29,857 nucleotides of DNA, taken from Hungatella sp. UBA3402 (lineage in GTDB: Bacteria; Bacillota; Clostridia; Lachnospirales; Lachnospiraceae). Positions 8,255 to 16,431 of the stretch are shown one piece after another; positions within the stretch are counted from its first letter, which is position 1, and each line of letters opens with the position of its first letter. Below the pieces are notes generated by a model, which did not search any database, was not told the origin of the DNA, and worked only from the letters and a program-made list of their open reading frames with translations. A program made the position numbers and the translations under genes. The DNA lies in assembly GCA_002358555.1 (NCBI GenBank), contig DEPC01000155.1, forward strand, positions 1 to 29,857, written 5' to 3'.

Positions 8255-8330
8255 GACATAAGCTGTTATAACAGACAATCTCAGCTTTAATAAGAGCTTA
8301 TGTGCAAAAGCATATGGGGAAAGCTATCTT
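8255..8330 (+). promoter_or_regulatory. Candidate lacZ promoter with paired regulator half-sites
   Basis: GACATAAGC (8255-8263) and its inverted partner GCTTATGTG (8296-8304) lie upstream of lacZ, centre to centre about 41 bases apart. Twenty-one bases after the inner TTATGT is TATCTT (8325-8330), a possible -10 with a poor -35, the pattern expected of an activator-dependent promoter. The gap from 8033 to 8384 otherwise holds AT-rich DNA in which I see no gene. Weak evidence taken alone; it gains from the same arrangement at the sugar-binding protein gene. Confidence 0.4.
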
Positions 8331-8384
8331 CACAAGAATAACGCAAAAACAAAAATACTCAGAACAAGAAAAGGGGGAATTTAG

Positions 8385-11300
8385 ATGAACAGTAAAGTGC
8401 CAGATTTGGCATGGCTGGAGAATCCAGAAGTATTTGAGGTAAACCGCGAAAAGGCTCACTCAGACCATCGATTTTATGAAAGTGTACAAGCTATGGAAAG
8501 AGGAGAAGCAGAGGAAGGGAAGATGGGGCTTAAACAATGTTTAAATGGCACCTGGAAATTTTCTTATGCGGAATGTCCAAGCAAGCGGAAAAGTAATTTT
8601 TATAAAGAAGATTTTGACTTGTCAGACATGGAGGAAATCCAAGTTCCAGGGCATATCCAAACTCAAGGATATGATAAGCGCCAGTATATCAATACCATGT
8701 ATCCTTGGGACGGACATAGTGAACTTAGACCGCCTCATATTGATTGGGAATATAACCCAGTCGCAAGCTATATAAAAGAATTTGACTTAAAAGAAGAATT
8801 GGAGCAAAAGCGGGTATTTTTGTCTTTTCAAGGTGTGGAGACTGCCTTTTATGTATGGCTAAATGGAGAATTTGTAGGATATAGTGAAGATAGCTTTACT
8901 CCTTCAGAATTTGAAATCACAAACCTTTTGAAAAAGACAGGAAATCGTTTGGCTGTAGAGGTATATAAGAGGAGTAGTGCTAGCTGGATTGAGGACCAGG
9001 ACTTTTTTAGATTTTCTGGGATTTTCAGAGATGTATATTTGTATGGAATTCCCAAGATTCATGTACGTGATATGTTCGTGAAGGCTGACTTGAAGATGGG
9101 AGAAGATGGTCAACTTGAGATTGGCAGTCTAACAGATACAAAAAAGGGAAGTCTTTGTGTGGAACTGGAATTGATACATGGGGATTTCGAGTCCTGTAAA
9201 GATAGTTTGAAAGCAGAATATGTATCATGTCAGGTAAAAGCTGTTTTGAAAGATAAAACAGGAACTATTGTTTGTCAGACAGAACCAAGTTGTGTTGAAC
9301 ATGGTAAAGCTGTCATAAATGCAGAGCTGTCAGATATTTATCCATGGTCAGCAGAAGTACCGAATCTCTATCATTTATGTATCATAGTTCTGGATACAAA
9401 TGAAGAAGTGGTGGAAGTGGTTTCTCAGATGGTTGGTTTCCGCCATTTTGAAATTCATGACAAGATTATGTACTTAAATGGAAAACGGATTATATTTAAA
9501 GGGATTAACCGTCATGAATTTAATGTCCGCCGTGGGCGTGCAGTTACAAAGGAAGATATGCTGTGGGATATAAAATTTTTAAAACAGCACAATATCAATG
9601 CTGTTCGTACCTGTCATTATCCCAATCAGAGCTTGTGGTATGAACTCTGCGACAAATATGGACTTTATATGATTGATGAGGCGAACTTAGAAAGCCACGG
9701 TTCCTGGCAGAAGATGGGGGAAAAAGAGCCATCATGGAATATACCAGCCAGTTTGCCGGAATGGAAAGATTGTGTTGTAGACCGTGCTTGTTCTATGTTA
9801 GAAAGAGATAAGAACCATCCAGCTATTTTAATATGGTCTTGTGGAAATGAATCCTATGCAGGTGCAGATATTCTGGCAATGTCAAAATTTTTCCAGGAGA
9901 GAGATTCCTCACGTGTGGTTCATTATGAAGGTGTGTTCTGGAATCGAGATTTTGAGGAAATCAGTCAAGTGGAAAGTCAGATGTACACAAAACCTCAAGA
10001 TGTTGAGGTGTTTTTAAATAATAATCCTCAAAAGCCATTTATTTTATGTGAATATGTTCATGCAATGGGGAACTCGTTAGGAGGTATGAAAAAATATACC
10101 GATTTGGCAGACCGATATCCGATGTATCAGGGAGGATTTATCTGGGATTATATGGATCAGGCTTTAATGCGCAGGGATGTGGACGGAAAAGAAGTATTAG
10201 GCTATGGAGGTGATTTTACAGACCGGCCTACAGATTATAATTTCTGTGGAAATGGAATCGTGTATGGGACTAGGGAGCCATCTCCTAAAGCCAGAGAAGT
10301 AAAGAAATTATATCAGAATCTGGTGATAAAACCAGAGCTTATTTGGGATAGTCTTAAAAAATCTTCGATAGAGGTAGAAATTTGTAACCAAAATTTATTT
10401 GTAGATACATCGGATTACAAATTTATCTATCAGATTTTAAGAGATGGAGAACCAGTCTGCCAAGCAGAGTTTGAGGTATTAATAAAACCAGGAGAGAGTA
10501 AAAAAATTACAATGCCTATTTCTGTGGAATGTCAGCCAGGAGAGTATGCATGTCAGGTATCAGCAGTGCTGAAAGCAGATACCATTTGGGCAGAAAAAGG
10601 ATTGGAGATGGCGTTTGGAGAAAAAGTAAAACAGGTAAAAGAAACAGAGTCAGAACTATCAAAGATTGGCGAAGCGGTAGAAGAAAAAAAATCAGCTATG
10701 AAAGTAATTCATGGAGATGTGAATTTAGGAGTAAAAGGGGAAGGATTTTCTGTCCTTTTTTCCAGAGTAGATGGAGGTATTGTTTCTCTGCGTTATCATG
10801 GAAAGGAATGGATTACAAAACCACCGATGCCTACCTACTGGCGGGCAACCACAGACAATGACCGAGGAAACCAGTTCAGCGTAAGAAATGCCATGTGGTT
10901 TTCAGCAAATCAGTTCTGGCAATATCAGAATACTCAGATAGAAGTAAAGGAGTCTCCACATAAAGTGACAGTGACTTATAGTTATGGTCTTCCAGTAGTA
11001 CCAAAGACAGAAACAGAAGTCATTTATGAAGTGACTGCAGATGGGAAGATTGCAGTAACTGCACATTATTATGGGCAGAAAGGATTGCCTCAGCTTCCTC
11101 TGTTTGGTATGAGATTCCGGTTCTTGTCCAATGTTAATTCCTATACATACTATGGATATGGACCACAGGAAAATTATATTGACAGAGCAAATGGAGCAAG
11201 GCTTGGCATCTTTGATGGAACACCGGAGGGAAATTTGTCACAGTATTTAGTTCCTCAAGAATGTGGCAACCGAACAGGAGTGCGCTGGCTCAAGGTATCT

Positions 11301-11564
11301 GATAAAGAAGGTCAGGCGTTAAAATTCACTGCTGTAGAGTCACCATTTGAGATGAATGTACTTCCTTACACTGCAGAAGAATTGGAAATCGCTCTCCATA
11401 GAGAAGAGCTTCCTGTACCGCCTCATTATACTATAGTCAGCATTTTAGGTGCTCAAAGAGGAGTTGGTGGCGATGATAGTTGGGGAGCACCCGTACATCC
11501 TGAGTTTGAAATCAGCGGAGAGAAAGATATTGAGGTAACATTTGTGATAGAGCCAGGCTGCTAA
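8385..11564 (+). CDS. lacZ: Beta-galactosidase, glycoside hydrolase family 2
   Basis: Cytoplasmic enzyme of 1059 residues that hydrolyses lactose and other beta-galactosides. Domain order is that of LacZ: N-terminal sugar-binding domain starting at ENPEVFEVNREKAHSDHRFY, two beta-sandwich regions, the TIM barrel with KGINRHEFNVRRGRAVTKED, the acid/base glutamate in WSCGNES (residue 489) and the nucleophile in ILCEYVHAMGNS (Glu 556), then a C-terminal beta-galactosidase small-chain domain with YYGYGPQENYIDRANGARLG. Length matches the family (about 1000-1060). No signal peptide is visible. A strong AAGGGGGAA site precedes the ATG. It is a single-gene unit here, with galK, an AraC regulator and a sugar-binding protein 4-8 kb upstream; its product galactose would feed GalK. 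Confidence 0.97.
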   Translation: MNSKVPDLAWLENPEVFEVNREKAHSDHRFYESVQAMERGEAEEGKMGLKQCLNGTWKFSYAECPSKRKSNFYKEDFDLSDMEEIQVPGHIQTQGYDKRQYINTMYPWDGHSELRPPHIDWEYNPVASYIKEFDLKEELEQKRVFLSFQGVETAFYVWLNGEFVGYSEDSFTPSEFEITNLLKKTGNRLAVEVYKRSSASWIEDQDFFRFSGIFRDVYLYGIPKIHVRDMFVKADLKMGEDGQLEIGSLTDTKKGSLCVELELIHGDFESCKDSLKAEYVSCQVKAVLKDKTGTIVCQTEPSCVEHGKAVINAELSDIYPWSAEVPNLYHLCIIVLDTNEEVVEVVSQMVGFRHFEIHDKIMYLNGKRIIFKGINRHEFNVRRGRAVTKEDMLWDIKFLKQHNINAVRTCHYPNQSLWYELCDKYGLYMIDEANLESHGSWQKMGEKEPSWNIPASLPEWKDCVVDRACSMLERDKNHPAILIWSCGNESYAGADILAMSKFFQERDSSRVVHYEGVFWNRDFEEISQVESQMYTKPQDVEVFLNNNPQKPFILCEYVHAMGNSLGGMKKYTDLADRYPMYQGGFIWDYMDQALMRRDVDGKEVLGYGGDFTDRPTDYNFCGNGIVYGTREPSPKAREVKKLYQNLVIKPELIWDSLKKSSIEVEICNQNLFVDTSDYKFIYQILRDGEPVCQAEFEVLIKPGESKKITMPISVECQPGEYACQVSAVLKADTIWAEKGLEMAFGEKVKQVKETESELSKIGEAVEEKKSAMKVIHGDVNLGVKGEGFSVLFSRVDGGIVSLRYHGKEWITKPPMPTYWRATTDNDRGNQFSVRNAMWFSANQFWQYQNTQIEVKESPHKVTVTYSYGLPVVPKTETEVIYEVTADGKIAVTAHYYGQKGLPQLPLFGMRFRFLSNVNSYTYYGYGPQENYIDRANGARLGIFDGTPEGNLSQYLVPQECGNRTGVRWLKVSDKEGQALKFTAVESPFEMNVLPYTAEELEIALHREELPVPPHYTIVSILGAQRGVGGDDSWGAPVHPEFEISGEKDIEVTFVIEPGC

Positions 11565-11610
11565 GCTAGAGTATGTTTGAAAACTGCTCTCTGGCAGATG
11601 TGCATCACAA

Positions 11611-11686
11611 TTTATACAAGATATGTACTAAATAAAGGAAGCATAGCAAGCTATGTTGAGTGAATTTGGTACATATCTTGTGATAA
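11611..11686. repeat. Long inverted repeat downstream of lacZ
   Basis: Perfect 13-bp arms ACAAGATATGTAC (11616-11628) and GTACATATCTTGT (11669-11681), extended on both sides with small gaps, enclose about 40 bases that contain a smaller dyad (CATAGC AA GCTATG). There is no T tract, so termination of lacZ would have to be by another route. It could be a small non-autonomous element or an mRNA 3' stabiliser. It is part of the 455-base gene-free stretch between lacZ and tRNA-Ala. Confidence 0.7.
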
Positions 11687-11767
11687 TATAGAGTGTGTAG
11701 TTGATAAGTGGTAGCTTTAAGGAAACTATGCGACAAATTAGAGGATTCATGCACTAACTAACTACCC

Positions 11768-11900
11768 AACTAATTTAATTCGTTGTATTAGTTAAAATTT
11801 GTAAACAAAGGTAACGCACGGAAGAAGACTGCTCCCCGTCCTGCGGTTTCGGGGTATCTGGTTTACTGCATTACGTCTTCCTACAACTTTTAACTCGCAC
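11768..11900 (+). other. Structured intergenic element, copy A
   Basis: Contains AACTAAT/ATTAGTT arms (11768-11774, 11787-11793), then a 31-base block at 11785-11815 that matches 26 of 31 bases of a block downstream of ldh (22190-22220). After the block comes GCACGG, a hairpin with arms GAAGAC/GTCTTC (11824-11829, 11875-11880) enclosing a second hairpin CCCCG/CGGGG (11834-11838, 11850-11854), and ACAACTTTTAAC (11883-11894), which can pair back to the start of the block. The nested, closed layout suggests a small structured RNA or a dispersed repeat. The family is not recognised. Confidence 0.5.
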
Positions 11901-11978
11901 AACAAGATAATGTATCACTCAGAAAAACAAAAAACTTGAAAATTTTACTGTACAAATCTGGCTTTTTGTGGTAATCTA

Positions 11979-12008
11979 TTGAAGTAACTTAGACAGCAGT
12001 TATATTAT
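11979..12008 (+). promoter_or_regulatory. Possible promoter of tRNA-Ala
   Basis: TTGAAG (11979-11984), 18 bases, TATTAT (12003-12008), ending 11 bases before the tRNA. Moderate match to consensus in the right place. Confidence 0.45.
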
Positions 12009-12019
12009 AAGATAACGCT

Positions 12020-12092
12020 GGGGCATTGGCGCAGCTGGGAGCGCGTTTGAATGGCATTCAAAAGGCCGTGGGTTCGAATCCCATATGCTCCA
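12020..12092 (+). tRNA. tRNA-Ala (anticodon GGC)
   Basis: A full cloverleaf of 73 bases: acceptor GGGGCAT/ATGCTCC with the G3-U70 pair that identifies alanine tRNAs, D stem GCGC/GCGC, anticodon stem TTTGA/TCAAA around ATGGCAT (anticodon GGC at 12054-12056), and T arm GTGGG-TTCGAAT-CCCAT with discriminator A. CCA is not encoded. It reads GCC/GCU alanine codons. A terminator follows within 15 bases. Confidence 0.95.
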
Positions 12093-12104
12093 TAATAAAA
12101 AAAT

Positions 12105-12159
12105 AAAAATCCCTTAAAATTGCGGAAGAACATATAATACCGAATTTTAAGGGATTTTT
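12105..12159. terminator. Bidirectional terminator between tRNA-Ala and the Rpn fragment
   Basis: Perfect 17-bp arms 12105-12121 and 12143-12159 (AAAAATCCCTTAAAATT and its complement) with a 21-base loop and A/T tails on both sides. It can end tRNA transcripts on the plus strand and Rpn-fragment transcripts on the minus strand. Confidence 0.88.
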
Positions 12160-12175
12160 TAGTATCCGAATGATT

Positions 12176-12817
12176 TTAATGTAATTCTTCAATTTCTCTA
12201 ATATCTAAGCCTGTTAATTCCATGATTGTATTTTTGTCGACCCCCTTTTTCAGCATATTTCTAGCAATCTGGAGGTTTCTTTCCTGTCCTCCTGTTTCAT
12301 ATCCGCGTTTTTCTCCACGCTGTTCAGCTTCCAACATTGCCTGGTTATAATCTAGGATGGCCTTTTGCCTTGCTTCATATTCTAATCGTTTTTCTTTATC
12401 CTGGCTAATCACTTGGAGTTGTTGATAGGCGCTGTCAAGGTATATATTCTTTTCTGCTAACACTTCAAAATCCTCCTTTTGTTCTGAACTAATAAATTTT
12501 GCCCATAATAACAAATCATCATTACTGTCTTTCCATTGTTCGGGAATTTTAGGAAGTTCTAAGATATGAAATTCCATTTTATCTGTGAAGAGAATATTAT
12601 GGGTATCTTCCTTAATATGAAAACAGGAGTGAAATTCTTGTTCCTTTTCAAAAAGGATAAAATCTAAAATACTAATGTTAATACATTTTTTAAACACAGA
12701 ATAGTTTTGCCCTGCTTGAATCTGCTCGGTATACATCTTAGCAAGGTAAAATAAGGAACGGTCTGCCCAGACAGTTAAAAGACATAAAAATATTACTCCC
12801 TTTTCGGAAAAGTGTTC
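12176..12817 (-). pseudogene. Truncated Rpn-family nuclease/putative transposase
   Basis: The frame encodes the C-terminal half of an Rpn/PD-(D/E)XK transposase-like protein. Recognisable are WADRSLFYLAKMYTEQIQAG, then SVFKKCINISILDFILF, LPKIPEQWKDSNDDLLLWAKFI and the C-terminal run of charged helices with LEAEQRGEKRGYETGGQE. Full-length relatives are about 280-310 residues and carry the nuclease core (the conserved D and ExQ) before this part; it is absent here. The frame stays open upstream of the first usable ATG (12736) to a TAG at 12818-12820, and family-like residues continue through this stretch, so the gene has lost its 5' half rather than starting late. The lost end coincides with the 25-bp inverted repeat at 12785-12809. 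It is unlikely to be an active nuclease. Confidence 0.8.
12785..12809 (+). repeat. Left 25-bp inverted repeat (R1)
   Basis: The reverse complement of this block matches 13550-13574 in 23 of 25 bases, including 14 in a row (TTCCGAAAAGGGAG). It lies inside the truncated Rpn frame, near the point where that gene is broken. Confidence 0.8.
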
Positions 12818-12897
12818 CTACTGCACAAAGCTTGAAATATAGTACATATTCGTGCATATAATTACTGTTTTTGCATCCGCTTAACAACTCACGGAAG

Positions 12898-13449
12898 CTA
12901 TATAATTTGCTTTCCATTAAAATCTATTTCATAGTAGTTATTCTCAAAATCGTACAAGCAAATCAAGTTTTCACGTATTGTAAATGGTTCTCTGTTTGAA
13001 ATAGAAACAAATATATCTTTTCCAGAAAATGACCATTGTTTCTTAAAATCCAAGTCCAACATCGTTATTTCAATTTCTCCATAGATAATATATCCCTTTT
13101 CAACTTTATAAATTGCAAAGTTACAACCCAAACAGTCCAGCACAACATGGCGAATTATATAGGCATCGGTAATCTTTATCTGCGTTATCATGTTGCCTTG
13201 TAGAACTGTAAGAATGTCATCTTGCAGAACGGCACAATCCAAATCATATGAATAATATGGTCCAATCAGCGCTACTTGAAATTCTCTTGCATATAAGCTA
13301 ATATGAATTGACAGTGTTTTTGAAAAATCGTTGTGCCGATAATGTTCTGGATTCAATGTTACATCGTAATGGCGATTATCTACCGAGTCAACAGTATATG
13401 TTTCGTCAATATTGATTTCAATGTGACATATTTCATTTTGTAAAATCAT
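12898..13449 (-). CDS. Hypothetical beta-rich protein
   Basis: About 183 residues, no signal peptide or membrane segment, alternating hydrophobic pattern typical of an all-beta fold, with motifs such as AVLQDDILTVLQGN, GCNFAIYKVEKGYIIYGEIE and KKQWSFSGKDIFVSISNR. I do not recognise a named family; such small acidic proteins are often immunity or inhibitor proteins, but nothing in this sequence proves that. ATG at 13449 has GGGGAGG seven bases before it, a very good site; a GTG two codons earlier is too close to it. The gene stands alone between two 25-bp inverted repeats, with a broken Rpn gene on one side and an aldo/keto reductase on the other, so it may have been carried in as a small cassette. 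Confidence 0.75.
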   Translation of the reverse strand: MILQNEICHIEINIDETYTVDSVDNRHYDVTLNPEHYRHNDFSKTLSIHISLYAREFQVALIGPYYSYDLDCAVLQDDILTVLQGNMITQIKITDAYIIRHVVLDCLGCNFAIYKVEKGYIIYGEIEITMLDLDFKKQWSFSGKDIFVSISNREPFTIRENLICLYDFENNYYEIDFNGKQII

Positions 13450-13549
13450 GGTCACACCTCCCCAAAACCTGATTTAATATTTTGAATATAAAATATTTGC
13501 CTGCCACCCGTAATGTATATTTATAGGCTCATATTATCTGGGTACACAA

Positions 13550-13574
13550 TTCCGAAAAGGGAGAAATATTATTA
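13550..13574 (-). repeat. Right 25-bp inverted repeat (R2)
   Basis: Inverted partner of 12785-12809 (23 of 25 bases). Its last three bases, 13572-13574, are also the stop codon of the aldo/keto reductase gene read on the minus strand. Together the repeats bracket about 740 bases. Confidence 0.8.
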
Positions 13575-14609
13575 GAAATTTGTCGCTGTCATTACTTTGC
13601 CTGCCAAAACTTCCTCATAATCTTTTAAATTCCTTGCCAGCAATTCTGGTGTATTTAGACCATAGGGACAATGGCTCATACATTTGTTGCAGTGAAGACA
13701 ATCTTTAATTTTCATCATTTTTTCCTGTCCCTTTGGTGACAAATGACTTGCTGATGGAGAACGACGCAGAAGAAGGGACATACGGGCACAGTTATTGATT
13801 TCAATTCCTATAGGACATGGCATACAATAACCACAGCCTCGACAGAAGCTTCCTGAAAGCTGGCTGCGGTCAGTGTCAATAAGCTGTTTAAGCTCTGGTG
13901 TCATGATAGGAGGATTTTCAATATAGCTTAGGAATTCATCGAGCTCTTTTTCTTTCTGGATTCCCCAGATTGGCAGAACATTATCATATTGGTCGGCAAA
14001 TGCATAGGCTGCAGCAGAATTGGTAATCAACCCGCCAGATAGAGATTTCATAGCGATAAATCCTATATTATGTTCTTTACAGGATTGGACTAATTGGATA
14101 TCTTTCTCGCTGCATAAGTAGCAGAATGGAAACTGTAATGTCTCATAAAGACCACTTTCAATGGCTTCGTTTGCCACAGAAAGACGATGATTCGTGATAC
14201 CGATATGGCGAATTTTTCCCTGTTCTTTTGCTTCTAACATAGCCTCATATAGACCTGAGCCATCTTTAGGTTTAGGACAGAAAGATGGATTATGGAATTG
14301 ATAGATATCAATATAATCTGTTTTCAAAAGACTTAAACTGGTTTCTAAGTCTTTCCAGAAGCCTTCCACTGTAGTTGACATGGTTTTAGTAGCTATGTAA
14401 ATATGGCTACGCACATCACCAAGAGCAAGGCCAATTTTTTCCTCGCTGTCAGAGTAGGCACGGGCAGTATCAAAAAATGTGATGCCATTTTCATAGGCTT
14501 TATAAAGTAAAGCAGCTCCCTCTTCTTTAGACACTCTCTGAACTGGTAATGCACCAAATCCGTTTTTGTTGACTGTAATACCAGTGGAACCTAAAGTAAC
14601 TGTTGACAT
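13572..14609 (-). CDS. Aldo/keto reductase with C-terminal 2x[4Fe-4S] domain
   Basis: About 345 residues. The N-terminal 240 form an aldo/keto reductase barrel: GFGALPVQRVSKEEG, then GITFFDTARAYSDSEEKIG with the catalytic Asp and Tyr, the Lys in YIATKT and the His in YQFHNP. The C-terminal 100 residues carry two ferredoxin-like cysteine clusters, CRGCGYCMPCPIGI and CLHCNKCMSHCPYG. This fusion is common in anaerobic clostridia, where iron-sulfur centres may supply electrons instead of or along with NAD(P)H; the substrate is not known. ATG at 14609 is chosen because the conserved sequence starts there and AAAGAAGG precedes it; the longer frame to 14672 adds unrelated residues. It lies 115 bases downstream of a MATE pump on the same strand, so they may share a transcript. 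Confidence 0.92.
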   Translation of the reverse strand: MSTVTLGSTGITVNKNGFGALPVQRVSKEEGAALLYKAYENGITFFDTARAYSDSEEKIGLALGDVRSHIYIATKTMSTTVEGFWKDLETSLSLLKTDYIDIYQFHNPSFCPKPKDGSGLYEAMLEAKEQGKIRHIGITNHRLSVANEAIESGLYETLQFPFCYLCSEKDIQLVQSCKEHNIGFIAMKSLSGGLITNSAAAYAFADQYDNVLPIWGIQKEKELDEFLSYIENPPIMTPELKQLIDTDRSQLSGSFCRGCGYCMPCPIGIEINNCARMSLLLRRSPSASHLSPKGQEKMMKIKDCLHCNKCMSHCPYGLNTPELLARNLKDYEEVLAGKVMTATNF

Positions 14610-14724
14610 AAAAATACCTTCTTTCTGAATTTTCAAGTATAATACGTTTATTTTAATATAACATAAAAGCATCTATAACAACAGACTTCTTTTAAAAATA
14701 ACTTAACTCGTTGTGCTGGTTTAT

Positions 14725-16062
14725 TTATAAATCAACCGACTTAAAAATTTTTACAAAGTAGATAACTTCTGCAATTGCCGTAATAACCCAAGAGAAAACA
14801 TATAGAAGATATAGAGATTCTATAGTTTTGAAATATGCAAATACGGTCCAAATCCATAAAAGGCGAAATACAGTTGAACCTGCTGTGACAATGAGCATAG
14901 GTACAATGGTTTTCCCTAACCCACGAGATGCTGCAATGGTACAATCCATAAAAGCACTGATGCAATAGGACAATGCCATAACAGAAAGCCTCTTGATTCC
15001 GGCATTTACAACAGCAGCTTCATTGGTAAACAAGGATAAAAATGGATATCGCAATAGATAGATTCCTACACCTAGGATTAATCCCAGCAGAAAGGAATAC
15101 AACAGGCAGATATAAAAGCTTTTTAAAATTCTACCTCTGTTTTTTGCCCCAAAATTCTGGGCAATAAAACTGGTGCAGCCTGTATAAAAAGCGGCCATCA
15201 TATCATATACCAGAGGGTCTGAATTGGCAGCAGCAGAGTTACCCTCCACCATGATATGGTCAAAAGAATTGACACTGGCCTGCACAAATAGATTGGCTAC
15301 TGCAAAAAGAGCATATTGGATGGCCGACGGAATTCCGATTCGTAAGATGCGATGCATTTTGTCTTTGTCTATTTTTAGACAATCCAGATGCAAAGAAAAG
15401 GATTCCTGGCTGTACAGCAAGAGTCTGATGACCAGAAACGCTGATATATACTGAGAAATAATACTTGCAATGGCTACCCCTGCAACTCCCATATGACAGA
15501 CAATCACAAAGAACAGGTTTAATAGGACATTGACCACTCCTGCAAATGTCAGATAATATAGGGGTCTTGTGGTATCTCCAGCAGCACTTAACACTGCATT
15601 ACCAAAATTAAACATTGCCAGAGCAGGAGTCCCTAAAAGATAAATTCGCAGATAGCAGATGGCATCCTGAATTAGCTCATCTTTCGTATGCATCACTGTA
15701 AGAATCATTTTGGCAAAAAAAATGCCTAAACCCATAATGAGCAAACCAGAACAGGCCATCAAAATAGCGGCTGTGTGCACAGTTTTTTTAACTTCTTCAT
15801 GGTTTCTTGCACCAATATACAGAGCTGTCAGAGCACTGATTCCACTTGCAAGTCCTAACAGTAATCCAGTTGATAAGGTCACTAGGATACTGGTAGAACC
15901 CACTGCTCCCAGAGCAATAGGACCAGCAAATTTCCCTACCACTGCCACATCAGAGATATTAAAGACCACCTGCAGAATATTGGAAAACATCAGTGGCACG
16001 CTGAAAATCATAATTTTCTTCCACAGAGAGCCTGTACACATATCCATCTCATAGCTTTTCAT
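14725..16062 (-). CDS. MATE-family efflux transporter
   Basis: 445 residues, about twelve membrane segments. MATE features: WKKIMIFSVPLMFSNILQVVFNISD at the N terminus, VVGKFAGPIALGAVGST in the first half, FIAQNFGAKNRGRILKSFY in the second. It belongs to a different subgroup from the MepA-like pump at 5580. The presumed role is cation-coupled export of drugs or metabolites; the substrate is unknown. The annotated ATG at 16062 has only a weak site (TTGAG directly before it), and a TAA closes the frame five codons upstream, so the start cannot move far; the ATG at codon 6 is an alternative. A strong AAAGGAGG sits some 60 bases earlier near the predicted transcription start. The aldo/keto reductase gene follows on the same strand. 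Confidence 0.92.
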   Translation of the reverse strand: MKSYEMDMCTGSLWKKIMIFSVPLMFSNILQVVFNISDVAVVGKFAGPIALGAVGSTSILVTLSTGLLLGLASGISALTALYIGARNHEEVKKTVHTAAILMACSGLLIMGLGIFFAKMILTVMHTKDELIQDAICYLRIYLLGTPALAMFNFGNAVLSAAGDTTRPLYYLTFAGVVNVLLNLFFVIVCHMGVAGVAIASIISQYISAFLVIRLLLYSQESFSLHLDCLKIDKDKMHRILRIGIPSAIQYALFAVANLFVQASVNSFDHIMVEGNSAAANSDPLVYDMMAAFYTGCTSFIAQNFGAKNRGRILKSFYICLLYSFLLGLILGVGIYLLRYPFLSLFTNEAAVVNAGIKRLSVMALSYCISAFMDCTIAASRGLGKTIVPMLIVTAGSTVFRLLWIWTVFAYFKTIESLYLLYVFSWVITAIAEVIYFVKIFKSVDL

Positions 16063-16131
16063 CTCAATATCTTGTTATGACAGATGTGTTAATCAATGAT
16101 TCCTCAACATCTGCTAACATCCTCCTTTTTT

Positions 16132-16159
16132 CTTATATAAAGAATAAAGAATTAGTCAA
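16132..16159 (-). promoter_or_regulatory. Promoter of the second MATE gene
   Basis: Minus-strand TTGACT (16154-16159), 16-base spacer, TATAAG (16132-16137). Good match; the transcript would start near 16125. The gap 16063-16431 between the divergent MATE and lipid kinase genes otherwise holds that second promoter and an imperfect dyad (CCGAG..CTCGAC near 16180-16197). Confidence 0.6.
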
Positions 16160-16374
16160 TTGTGAAACTCAAAATTTTGCCGAGCATTCTCGACAACTTT
16201 GACTTTTACAATCATCTAATATAAGTAATTACAAATCCCTAAAATCTGTATCATTACTGATTTTTTTTGCCCTTGTTTTCCAAGAATATTATATGGATAT
16301 TGGCATTTTCAGTATAGCACAGCCAACAAAATTGTAAAGAGGTTATAATACCCTCTTATTCAAAAGTCCTATCC

Positions 16375-16403
16375 TTGCGGCTATTACTAAGTTGTGTTAT
16401 ACT
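16375..16403 (+). promoter_or_regulatory. Extended -10 promoter of the lipid kinase gene
   Basis: TTGCGG (16375-16380), a 17-base spacer and TATACT (16398-16403) preceded by TG one base away (TGTTATACT). It may serve the whole kinase-ispF-cysS-mrnC-rlmB run. Confidence 0.6.
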
Positions 16404-16431
16404 TAATATAATAGAAGGAGAGGAAGCCGTC

